The notes under the pieces were generated by a model, which saw only the letters and a list, made by a program, of their open reading frames with translations, was not told where the DNA came from and searched no databases. This document shows positions 1-5,926 of a stretch of 14,142 nucleotides of DNA, piece after piece (position 1 is the stretch's first letter; each line of letters begins with the position of its first letter). Source of the stretch: Gammaproteobacteria bacterium (GTDB lineage Bacteria; Gemmatimonadota; Gemmatimonadetes; Longimicrobiales; Gaopeijiaceae); the NCBI GenBank assembly GCA_009843625.1, contig VYDD01000128.1:1-14142 (forward strand). The letters run 5' to 3'. Both the position numbers and the translations under genes were made by a program.

Positions 1-1
1 C

Positions 2-550
2 TACGGCGTCATAGCGCACCTGGTGCCGCATGGCGGGGGCGCATGGGCGGGGAGGGCCAACACACACTCGGACAACCTCGGGGAGCGGATTTGGATCCGC
101 CCGATCGAGTTGACACCGGTCGCTTGCGACTCCCCACCCCCCGTTCCCAGTTCTGTGATGCGTTCGGTGCCGCGCGCCGTACAGCTGGTCGGAGGCGCGA
201 CCATCGCGCTTGGCGAGCCGCTTCCCGAATCGTTGGAGACGATGCCGCGCAGGTCCGGTGCACTCACCGTAACCGGTCGAACCGAGGGCCTGTTCGGAAC
301 AACCGACTCGATTGCGGTCGGCATCGATCCGGACCGTGGTCGCGTTGGAAGGATCCAACTGATCTATCTCGACCCCGACATGTCATCGGTGGTCGAGGCG
401 CGAATCAGCGAAGCCTACGGGCCTCCGGCCAGAAACGGAGAAGCCGAATCGGCGTCGCTCGAATGGAGGAATCGCGTCGCGCGCGTCTGGCTCGGTCGAG
501 GCAGCACCCGATTCAGGGTCAACCTTCGAGATCACCGCTACTGGCGGTAG
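2..550 (+). CDS. Hypothetical protein, 5'-truncated by the window edge
   Basis: The frame is open from the first bases of the window to a TAG at 548-550. The true start may lie outside or be an internal codon: GTG at 23, or GTG/ATG at 155/158. None has a clear ribosome binding site. The last 100 residues read as a genuine folded domain: alternating strands and helices around GRVGRIQLIYLD, VEARISEAYGPP and SASLEWRNRVARVWL, ending in DHRYWR. The layout, a strand-rich segment, a helix ending in YGPP and a final strand pair, recalls small periplasmic or lipoprotein domains that score a sequence-dependent parameter, but I cannot name the family. The N-terminal 45 residues are proline-rich, look less coding-like and cover one copy of an 18-base repeat (71-88), which favours an internal start near 155. 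No neighbour on the same strand helps with function. Confidence 0.5.
   Translation, partial: YGVIAHLVPHGGGAWAGRANTHSDNLGERIWIRPIELTPVACDSPPPVPSSVMRSVPRAVQLVGGATIALGEPLPESLETMPRRSGALTVTGRTEGLFGTTDSIAVGIDPDRGRVGRIQLIYLDPDMSSVVEARISEAYGPPARNGEAESASLEWRNRVARVWLGRGSTRFRVNLRDHRYWR
71..88 (+). repeat. 18-bp direct repeat, copy 1
   Basis: GACAACCTCGGGGAGCGG is identical to 4808-4825. Here its end overlaps a perfect hairpin GCGGAT-TTGG-ATCCGC (85-100). It lies within the poorly supported N-terminal part of the partial gene at the window start. Confidence 0.55.
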
Positions 551-935
551 TCGCTGAAGTCGTAACAGGGTGAGACCGAGCCGAGGGCAGAGCGTCAGCG
601 TGTCAACCTTGGTAGCCTCCCAAGCAACAGCGGATCGCCAGAGGGATGAATCCCGGCAGGAAATCGTATTAAGTCTTACAGGGCTCCACGATCTCTGTTT
701 CCTGCCGTTGGACTGGATCCTGCTGGACCGTACCGCAAGAGCGGGAAAACCGCTATCCAATGGCGGGAACTCCGCACCTTGCGAACAGAACCACCTAGCA
801 TACCAGACGGACGGTTCTCGGCTCATCCTTGACCCAGTCGCCAACAACTACCCTTGCGCTCGTTTCAGCCACACGAACAGGAACCCGGTCTTTCGGCTGG
901 AGTCGTCTGGATCCCCATATACCGGAAAGGTCCAT
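551..935. other. Gene-free interval between convergent genes
   Basis: This stretch separates the plus-strand partial gene from the minus-strand lipoprotein gene, so it is a convergent intergenic region. Overlapping open frames on both strands show no recognisable domain or start signal. A minus-strand frame across 848-1010 reads with some hydrophobic and aromatic content (EFAWGCHSEWTFPVYGDP) but has no family match that I know. The one clear structure is the inverted repeat at 654-707. Confidence 0.5.
654..707. repeat. 10-bp perfect inverted repeat with nested stem
   Basis: CGGCAGGAAA at 654-663 is exactly complementary to TTTCCTGCCG at 698-707. A second pairing, TCGT 664-667 with ACGA 688-691, continues the stem after a six-base bulge (692-697). 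The apical loop holds a small TAAG-T-CTTA palindrome. It lies downstream of the converging genes, so a transcript-end or mRNA-stabilising hairpin is the simplest reading. There is no T-run next to the main stem, so it is not a textbook intrinsic terminator. Confidence 0.55.
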
Positions 936-1430
936 TCACTGTGGCAGCCCCAAGCGAACTCCTGGACAAGAAGCGTCATGCCTAGCCCTAGAACAGCCTT
1001 CCACCAGCGCCGCGTACTCCGCTGGCCGAAAGGCGTCACGTACCTGCAAACTGTCTCGACAGCTAACCTGGAACGTTCCGATTCCATCGATACCCAACTC
1101 CCTACGAACAGCATTCTGCACGCATGCCGTGAACTCCTGCAGTTGAGGGCAATACTCGTCAGTATCCACTACGAAGCCCTGGCGGACATCACGCCAAACG
1201 TCCTCGTTCATGGCTCCAGCGCGATCAAGCGCCATGATGGCGTCGATGCCTTTCTGACCTAGCTGCGCTAGGAGCCGGAACGCTCGGTGCGCGTCTTCGC
1301 TGTTGTCCTGTTGGGAGAGTTGATGCGACAGGCGTGCCACCGTCTCGTCGTTGACCACGATGTCCTGAACCTCTGGACCGGGTGCGTTCTCACAGCCGAT
1401 CAAAGCGAGTGCCAGAATCAGCCTTCTCAT
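936..1430 (-). CDS. Cysteine-rich lipoprotein, unknown function
   Basis: The 164-residue product begins with a short lipoprotein signal (MRRLILALALIGC), with the lipidated cysteine at residue 13. It should therefore be anchored in the envelope after LspA cleavage. The frame runs upstream to 1583, but the ATG at 1430 is chosen because GGAGG sits seven bases before it (1438-1442 on the plus strand) and the lipobox follows at the right distance. The mature part is mostly helical: a repeat-like segment at about residues 30-75 (ARLSHQLSQQ, AFRLLAQLGQKGIDAIMAL) resembles HEAT-type helices. A C-terminal half then carries five cysteines at about 94, 103, 124, 146 and 155, which may form disulfides in the periplasm. 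It starts 62 bases after the beta-propeller gene on the same strand, so the two are probably co-transcribed. I do not recognise the family. Confidence 0.75.
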   Translation of the reverse strand: MRRLILALALIGCENAPGPEVQDIVVNDETVARLSHQLSQQDNSEDAHRAFRLLAQLGQKGIDAIMALDRAGAMNEDVWRDVRQGFVVDTDEYCPQLQEFTACVQNAVRRELGIDGIGTFQVSCRDSLQVRDAFRPAEYAALVEGCSRARHDASCPGVRLGLPQ

Positions 1431-1437
1431 CAAGCGG

Positions 1438-1442
1438 CCTCC
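1438..1442 (-). promoter_or_regulatory. Ribosome binding site fixing the 1430 start
   Basis: The minus strand reads GGAGG here, seven bases before the ATG at 1430. It decides the start of the Cys-rich lipoprotein against the longer open frame that reaches 1583. Confidence 0.7.
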
Positions 1443-1492
1443 GTGATGGTCGCCGTCCGTGACACGGCGCGCGCAGCGGCTCCGGCTCGGGT

Positions 1493-2650
1493 TCAGGAAC
1501 CTGGCTCGAACCTCACGCGCGCTACACGCTGTACATTGAGTGAGTCCCTCGTCGTACCGTAGAGCACAGACTCGGCGACCCAAGGGACACTTCCCACGCT
1601 GACGCGACGCGGCCAGCGATACCGTGCCACCAGCGCGGATTCCGCGTAGACGTCGGCTTCACGCACCTCGTCCCCTTCGGTGCTCGTCTTCTCGACCCAC
1701 AAGCGTCCGGACCGATCAAAGAAGATGTCGGCAAGCGGCGGCTTGCGGTCGGGAACCCCGGATGGATGGTTTCGGAGGCCGAGCCGCCGCAGGTCGCGGG
1801 CAATGGTGGCCCGAGCGCGTTCACGCTCGGATGGGCCGAGCCGCGGGCCAGTTAGCTGTGGTCCCTCAACATGCGAAACAGTCCCGTCGGGGTGTTGGAG
1901 CGTGACCGAATACTCCGAGGTGACCGCTTCAGCCCACACGCCGCTGGGGCCGTGGGCGTGAATCCATTGCGGACCGAACGGCTGGCGGACGTAGAAGGTG
2001 ACGAGAGACTCGCCGATCACGCGTTCAGCCGTGGTTGAGCCCGTCGCCTGCCTTTCTGGATCGGCCAAAGGTACTGTGTCCACGGCTCCGCCAGGAGCGT
2101 GATGGAAGCGTGCGACGACAGGCCCGTCGTCGGTCGTCACTGGTCCGATGTCGACAAGCCGGCCCTCGGTGTCGAAGGTGACCGGTGCAACCATACCCAC
2201 ACCGCCGTGCGCGATCCTCACCCCACGGTCGTATTCCGCGCCTGCGCCAGCCAGCCTGAACACACTGTACCGGGACGCCTCGCGCACCCACAGCGCCCCG
2301 TCCGGCCCGAACGCGAGACAACAGGGCTGCGTCAGCTCACCGGGTCCCTCCCCCTGACCACCGAAGCGGAACAGGAAGTCACCCTCGGAACCGAAGATGC
2401 GGACATCGTGCGACTGGAGGTCCGCGACGATCAGCCGTCCGCGCGCGTCTTCGACGATCGACTCAATCCTGGTAAGGAGATAGGGATCTTCACCTTCGAT
2501 CTCCCCGATTTCGAGGTCGACCACCCCATGGAAAATCGGGACATCATTAGGTGAGCGCTCAATGCCTCCCTCGGAGCAGCCGACCGCGAAGCACAGCGCG
2601 AGCAGCAAGGAAACGGATATGCGGCCGGTGGGGCGGAATGGTTCTTTCAT
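1493..2650 (-). CDS. 6-bladed beta-propeller lipoprotein
   Basis: This 385-residue product starts with MKEPFRPTGR and a hydrophobic stretch ending in a lipobox (FAVGC, Cys at residue 25), so it is a predicted lipoprotein. The frame extends to 2713, but the ATG at 2650 has GGAG nine bases upstream and places the signal peptide correctly. The mature chain shows propeller-blade patterns: ESIVEDARGRLIVADLQSHD (about 63-82), the NHL/6-blade hallmark FRFGGQGEGPGEL (about 94-106), LAFGPDGALWVRE (about 112-124), and a last blade with IFFDRSGRLWVEK. This is the 6-bladed beta-propeller family, common in Bacteroidota and Gemmatimonadota and often placed near outer-membrane receptors. Its ligand is usually unknown, and a binding or signalling role at the cell surface is only inference. 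It is the first gene of a likely two-gene operon with the Cys-rich lipoprotein. Confidence 0.88.
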   Translation of the reverse strand: MKEPFRPTGRISVSLLLALCFAVGCSEGGIERSPNDVPIFHGVVDLEIGEIEGEDPYLLTRIESIVEDARGRLIVADLQSHDVRIFGSEGDFLFRFGGQGEGPGELTQPCCLAFGPDGALWVREASRYSVFRLAGAGAEYDRGVRIAHGGVGMVAPVTFDTEGRLVDIGPVTTDDGPVVARFHHAPGGAVDTVPLADPERQATGSTTAERVIGESLVTFYVRQPFGPQWIHAHGPSGVWAEAVTSEYSVTLQHPDGTVSHVEGPQLTGPRLGPSERERARATIARDLRRLGLRNHPSGVPDRKPPLADIFFDRSGRLWVEKTSTEGDEVREADVYAESALVARYRWPRRVSVGSVPWVAESVLYGTTRDSLNVQRVARVRFEPGS

Positions 2651-2722
2651 CGGTCCGAACTCCAAGTTGCTGGACACCTGCAGGCCTGCCTCAACCTTAA
2701 GAGCTTGCCTCACGGTAGCTCA

Positions 2723-2728
2723 AGTATA
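2723..2728 (-). promoter_or_regulatory. Candidate -10 box for the beta-propeller operon
   Basis: The minus strand reads TATACT here, about 73 bases before the ATG at 2650, in an unusually AT-rich patch. No good -35 lies at 16-18 bases; TTGATT is 14 bases upstream. The promoter call is therefore tentative. Confidence 0.35.
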
Positions 2729-3305
2729 GGTCACCTGAGCGGAATCAAGATTGCAAACGGCGAACATGGGTGTGGTGGTGGATGTTGGCCGAACATCGCA
2801 CCGGGAAGCGAAGGAGGTGCTCGCAGCCAAGGCCTGCGGGAAGAACGGAATGGATTCCTATCCCTTCATGGGTGACCATCCCTATGGGCAGGAACACGGC
2901 CGCCAGACTCGTCCCGCAATCCAAAACCGGCGGAATGCGCGGGAGCGCCGCCCCACCGCCTCGGCGCCGGTTCCCCTCGCCTCCGGGGCGGTCGGAGCCC
3001 GCCCCTTCGGCCGGGGCGTTGATCTCACAACTCAGCGGAGCGAGCCCGATCTCTCGCGTCCGCGATCTCTCGAGGCGTGAACGGACCTAACCACGAGGTC
3101 AAGCCTTCTTGATTGGACCGGGGCGGCGAAAGCCTTGGCGGAGGCGGTGAAGTCGGCCGCGCCCTTCTGAGCGTGACACCCCTTGCCGGCACATCGGCGT
3201 CATCACGCGCACCCCCGCAACCACCCGGCGTGGGAAACGCCGAACTCGGCAGCCCTCTACGGTTTTGCAGCAGGCCTTCCGCATCGGCGGATCGTCCCCT
3301 TCCTC
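2729..3305. other. Gene-free, hairpin-rich interval
   Basis: Open frames on both strands here are arginine- and proline-rich GC-skew products with no start signals or recognisable domains. The interval lies between the end of the ribbon-helix-helix gene pair (3306) and the beta-propeller promoter. What can be seen is structure. There is a competing set of GC stems at 2985-3018. A pair of overlapping small hairpins sits at 3227-3250: GGCGT/ACGCC, and GCCG/CGGC sharing three bases with it. An untranslated RNA or the 3' region of the upstream transcript is possible, but I recognise no RNA family. Confidence 0.4.
2985..3018. repeat. Three-segment competing hairpin
   Basis: GGGGCGG (2985-2991) pairs perfectly with CCGCCCC (2999-3005). 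The second segment can instead pair, as CGCCCC (3000-3005), with GGGGCG (3013-3018). The two stems are mutually exclusive. There is no T-run after either on the plus strand. High local GC makes some of this expected by chance. Confidence 0.35.
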
Positions 3306-3917
3306 TCACTTCTCCGCCAAACGGGTTGAGCTTCTCGCGCCGAGTATAGCGATATGCACGAGTAGCGCATGCCGAAAATCTTCCTGCGCGCTCCGGTCGG
3401 TGGTGCCCCCGTCGCTCCTCGGCCTGGGTCCCGGCCGGTGTCCGGGAGGATGCGCCTCGTTCCTGCGCTTCGGGGGAAGTAAATCGACAACCGGGGACTC
3501 GGTCGCCATCTGATTCCAACGCGCGAGCAGTGAAGGATTGACCCGTCTGACAGCCATCCGTGGGTTGCGGTTCCTCCGCAGAGGTCGGACTTGCGCCCGC
3601 ATCAGGCCGAGAACGATCCGGAGTTCTTCCGGCCCCACGAGCAACGCTTCCGCGAGGTCTTGCTGGAAGGGATGCGTCACGACTCTCCGTGCCGCCGCGA
3701 GATCGTTATTCGCCCACGCCTCAGAGATGCCGTTGATTGTGTCGGTGAGGAGCACCTCGGCGTCCGTCCCAATCGCGGCTCTGATAATCTCGAAAACATC
3801 CCCGTGCGCGCTCTCGTAGCCCGCGAGTTCGACGAACGCCGGCACACACAGCTTCAGGGTCGCGAGCGGTTCCGGATCCGCCTTCAGTCCGAGTGCTAGC
3901 TGCAGCCACTTCATCAT
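3306..3917 (-). CDS. Hypothetical protein downstream of RHH gene
   Basis: The frame is open from 4424 down to a TGA at 3306, but it only becomes protein-like from about 3950. The first usable start is the ATG pair at 3917/3914 (MMKWLQLALGL...), giving about 203 residues. No Shine-Dalgarno is visible. The stop of the upstream ribbon-helix-helix gene lies 32 bases before it, so translational coupling is likely. The core is helical and coding-like: LATLKLCVPAFVELAGYES, DVFEIIRAAIGTDAEVLLTDTI, EELRIVLGLMRAQVRPL. A basic segment then ends in NPSLLARWNQM, followed by a proline- and arginine-rich linker and a C-terminal helix. I do not recognise the family. A partner of the RHH protein in partition, mobilisation or toxin-antitoxin function is inference from position alone. 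The hydrophobic codons just upstream (LAGLTVAAALASALP) leave open an earlier non-canonical start or a frameshifted fusion. Confidence 0.6.
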   Translation of the reverse strand: MMKWLQLALGLKADPEPLATLKLCVPAFVELAGYESAHGDVFEIIRAAIGTDAEVLLTDTINGISEAWANNDLAAARRVVTHPFQQDLAEALLVGPEELRIVLGLMRAQVRPLRRNRNPRMAVRRVNPSLLARWNQMATESPVVDLLPPKRRNEAHPPGHRPGPRPRSDGGTTDRSAQEDFRHALLVHIAILGARSSTRLAEK

Positions 3918-3949
3918 CGGCAGAGCGGAGGCAAGCGCGGCGGCGACCG

Positions 3950-4204
3950 TCAGCCCCGCGAGACGCGTCCCGCTGGCGCTCGCTCCCGATAGTGTTCGAG
4001 GAGCGGCTCGAACGCCTGCTCGCCGAGCGCCTGAAGACTGGTTTCGCGCTCGACCCACAACACCTTCAGCCGTTTGTCCTCGCGACCGAGGTAGACCGAG
4101 ACGCTCTTCTCGCCCCGGTGGCTGGGCGGAAACGCCTGCCCCTGCGGCACCGGGTCCGCACCGGCTTCCCCAACATCGGCCTGATCGGCCTTCGATGCCA
4201 TCAT
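3950..4204 (-). CDS. Ribbon-helix-helix (Antitox_RHH/ParG-like) protein
   Basis: This 84-residue protein has a disordered N-terminal third rich in Gly, Ala, Asp and Gln. A compact ribbon-helix-helix fold follows: strand KSVSVYLG (about 33-40), helix DKRLKVLWVERET (about 43-55), and helix SLQALGEQAFEPLLEHYRER (about 56-75). The pattern, a short strand with alternating residues and then K-x-L-x-V-E-x-x-x-S-x-Q-A-L, is that of the small DNA-binding proteins often found after parA on plasmids and in antitoxins. They act as dimers whose strands enter the major groove. The start is one of two adjacent ATGs (4204 or 4201), with AAGGA five or eight bases upstream (4210-4214). The frame extends to an ATG at 4294, whose extra residues are arginine-rich and unlikely. 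No ParA ATPase is visible upstream, which is unusual for a partition module. Confidence 0.75.
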   Translation of the reverse strand: MMASKADQADVGEAGADPVPQGQAFPPSHRGEKSVSVYLGREDKRLKVLWVERETSLQALGEQAFEPLLEHYRERAPAGRVSRG

Positions 4205-4293
4205 CTTTGTCCTTCTCGCGTCTGCTCGTCTTGCGCGCCGACGCCGAGCAGGGTCGACTCCCTTGCCATGGGCAATCTGCGACACTTTGAGCA

Positions 4294-4309
4294 TGTTCGA
4301 CGGTCAACA
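4294..4309. promoter_or_regulatory. Imperfect palindrome, possible RHH operator
   Basis: TGTTCGACGGTCAACA is self-complementary apart from one bulged base: TGTT-C-GAC pairs with GTC-AACA around a central G. It lies 90 bases upstream of the RHH start. RHH proteins of the ParG and antitoxin type usually repress their own promoter by binding such short repeats, so this is a reasonable operator candidate. No direct evidence supports binding. Confidence 0.3.
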
Positions 4310-4807
4310 TCGCCGCAAGGGAGGGTGCGCGCGCCTTGCGCGGCCCAAAGACCGGAGTGACGGACCATGATCCGCTCGGCCAGGCAATCCATCCGGCCAC
4401 AGGGCTACAGCACCGTCTCGGCATCGCCCCGGGTGAGTGACCGTCAGCCGGCCCCTCGGGGCGTCTGCGCCGTCACGGCGCGAAAGGCCGTAATGGGAGT
4501 GACACCGATCCGGAGCCCCCGCACGCGCGCCGCGCAACTGACTCGTTTCGGACTCCATCGCATGAAACGCCGCGCGCCGCTCCTTCCGCCTCGTCATCCA
4601 CGCGTGGATGCCGCTTGTCGTCTGGCAAGGTCGTGTAGCGGGCACAAGCTGGCTTTTGCAAGCCTTGTAGCGGTGGGTGGCACGGCAGTCGAATCCGTCA
4701 GGGTCCGAGCAGCTGCCCCCGCTCCGGATCCGGGGAAGTCGGCACGAATGCCGACGACCGCCGGAGGTACCCCGCAGGTCAGACCGCGACTCCCGGACCG
4801 AGTCCCC

Positions 4808-4825
4808 GACAACCTCGGGGAGCGG
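4808..4825 (+). repeat. 18-bp direct repeat, copy 2
   Basis: This is the second exact copy of the 18-base sequence at 71-88. Extended left by four bases it forms a perfect six-base-pair hairpin, CCCCGA-CAACC-TCGGGG (4804-4820). It sits about 200 bases upstream of the dehydrogenase start. Confidence 0.55.
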
Positions 4826-5009
4826 GCAAGGCCGACGGCCCGGTTGTTCATGGCTTGGCTATCACCCCGTGGTAGCATGCAGCCTTGAATGTCCGTTGCC
4901 ATTAGATTGCTGGACCACTTCGGCGGGGCACGGGCATGGCGGTGACGTGCGTAAGGACGGCTCCGGCCTCGATCCGCCTCTCCGACATTCCCTCAGCCAA
5001 AACCAAGAG

Positions 5010-5015
5010 AAGGAG
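5010..5015 (+). promoter_or_regulatory. Ribosome binding site supporting a TTG start
   Basis: AAGGAG lies seven bases before the TTG at 5023-5025. It places the dehydrogenase start at the usual SDR N-terminus (SKVILITGASSG). The upstream ATG at 4936 would add 29 residues that look non-coding. Confidence 0.75.
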
Positions 5016-5022
5016 CAGCGCT

Positions 5023-5841
5023 TTGAGCAAGGTCATACTCATCACGGGAGCCTCCTCCGGCATGGGCCGGGAGGCCGCGATCCTGCTGGCCCGCGCGGGC
5101 CACACCGTCTACGCCGGCGCGCGCCGGACGGACCGCATGAAGGACCTGTCCGAACACGGCATCACCCCGGTCGAGATGGACGTCTCGAAGGGCGGGGACA
5201 ACGAGCGGGCCGTGCGGCGGATCATCGACGCCGACGGGCGCATCGACGTTCTGATCAACAACGCGGGCTTCGGCCTCTACGGAACGGTCGAGGACATCCC
5301 GCTCGAAGACGCCAGATACCAGTTCGAGGTGAACCTGTTCGGCCTCGCCCACCTCACCCAACTCGTCCTGCCGCACATGAGGGCGCAGGGCGCGGGCCGG
5401 ATCGTCAATACCTCCTCGATGGGCGGCCGGATCTTCACGCCGTTCGGGGCTTGGTACCACGCGACCAAGCACGCGCTCGAAGGCTGGTCGGACTGCCTCC
5501 GCATAGAGACCGCACCGTTCAACATCCAGGTCGTGCTGATTCAGCCTGGTCTCATCCAGACCGAGTTCGGCGATGTGGTGGGAGGGAGCCTTCAGAAGTA
5601 CTACGCCGACAGCGCCTACAAGGCCGGTCTGGACCGGCTCTTCGCCGTGGCGTCGGACCCCAAGGCCGCGAGCCGCGGAACCGACGCCAAGGTGCTTGCC
5701 CGCGTATTCGTCGAGGCGGCGACCGCCGCCCGGCCCCGTCGCCGGTACGCGAAGGGCGCGACGGCGCGCCCCCTGATGTTCATCCGCAAGTGGTTCGGCG
5801 ACGGTATCTACGAATCCGTATTGCGCCGCACCTTCGGCTGA
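5023..5841 (+). CDS. Short-chain dehydrogenase/reductase (SDR)
   Basis: This 272-residue classical SDR is a cytosolic NAD(P)-dependent oxidoreductase of carbonyl or hydroxyl groups; its substrate is not deducible. Visible motifs are the Rossmann cofactor loop TGASSGMG (residues 8-15), MDVS (52-55), NNAG (79-82), helix Asn in FEVNLFG (104), catalytic Ser in NTSSMGG (132), the YHATK catalytic Tyr/Lys (145/149), and PGLIQT (175-180). Arg residues after the second strand (GARRTDRM) suggest NADP(H) preference. The C-terminal tail, with RPRRRYAKGATARPLMFIRKWFGDGIYES, is typical of the SDR branch annotated simply as oxidoreductase. The TTG start is favoured by AAGGAG seven bases upstream and by the family's N-terminus; the open frame reaches an ATG at 4936. 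All catalytic residues are present, so it should be active. It stands alone on its strand and converges with the receptor gene. Confidence 0.95.
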   Translation: MSKVILITGASSGMGREAAILLARAGHTVYAGARRTDRMKDLSEHGITPVEMDVSKGGDNERAVRRIIDADGRIDVLINNAGFGLYGTVEDIPLEDARYQFEVNLFGLAHLTQLVLPHMRAQGAGRIVNTSSMGGRIFTPFGAWYHATKHALEGWSDCLRIETAPFNIQVVLIQPGLIQTEFGDVVGGSLQKYYADSAYKAGLDRLFAVASDPKAASRGTDAKVLARVFVEAATAARPRRRYAKGATARPLMFIRKWFGDGIYESVLRRTFG

Positions 5842-5900
5842 CCAGTATCAGCCAGTCCATAGAGCCGAAGGAACGGCGCGACCCGGGACGGCGCTGCCGC

Positions 5901-5919
5901 CTGTTCCCCTGCGGGACAG
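5901..5919. terminator. Hairpin between convergent genes
   Basis: CTGTTCCC (5901-5908) pairs with GGGACAG (5913-5919) across a CTGC loop, with one bulged T. The 85-base gap between the dehydrogenase stop and the receptor stop is where a shared transcription end is expected. No T-run follows on either strand, so this is a weak bidirectional terminator candidate. Confidence 0.35.
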
Positions 5920-5926
5920 CCCCTCC

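Larger units (their letters stand above)
4205..5022. other. Gene-free interval between divergent genes
   Basis: This 818-base stretch separates the minus-strand RHH gene from the plus-strand dehydrogenase, so promoters for both should be inside it. I found no ParA remnant or tRNA. Open frames on both strands are low-complexity and Arg/Pro-rich. Structures seen are an imperfect palindrome at 4294-4309, a hairpin ACAAG...CTTGT enclosing GCTT/AAGC at about 4646-4673, and the 18-base repeat copy at 4808-4825 whose left part forms a CCCCGA/TCGGGG hairpin (4804-4820). Confidence 0.45.

Noticed and set aside
570..1262. A 230-codon plus-strand frame.
   Set aside because: It is antisense to the Cys-rich lipoprotein, lacks a ribosome site and shows no domain.
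3025..3519. A minus-strand frame of 164 codons in the hairpin-rich interval.
   Set aside because: Product is Arg/Pro-rich, overlaps the end of the RHH partner gene in another frame and has no start signal.
4205..4660. A parA remnant upstream of the RHH gene.
   Set aside because: No Walker A or other ParA motif is readable in any of the three minus-strand frames.
4682..4710. A T-arm-like GTCGAATCC suggesting a tRNA gene.
   Set aside because: No acceptor stem, anticodon arm or CCA-proximal pairing can be built around it.
4936..5022. An N-terminal extension of the dehydrogenase from the ATG at 4936.
   Set aside because: The family's N-terminus and AAGGAG before the TTG at 5023 both favour the shorter form.
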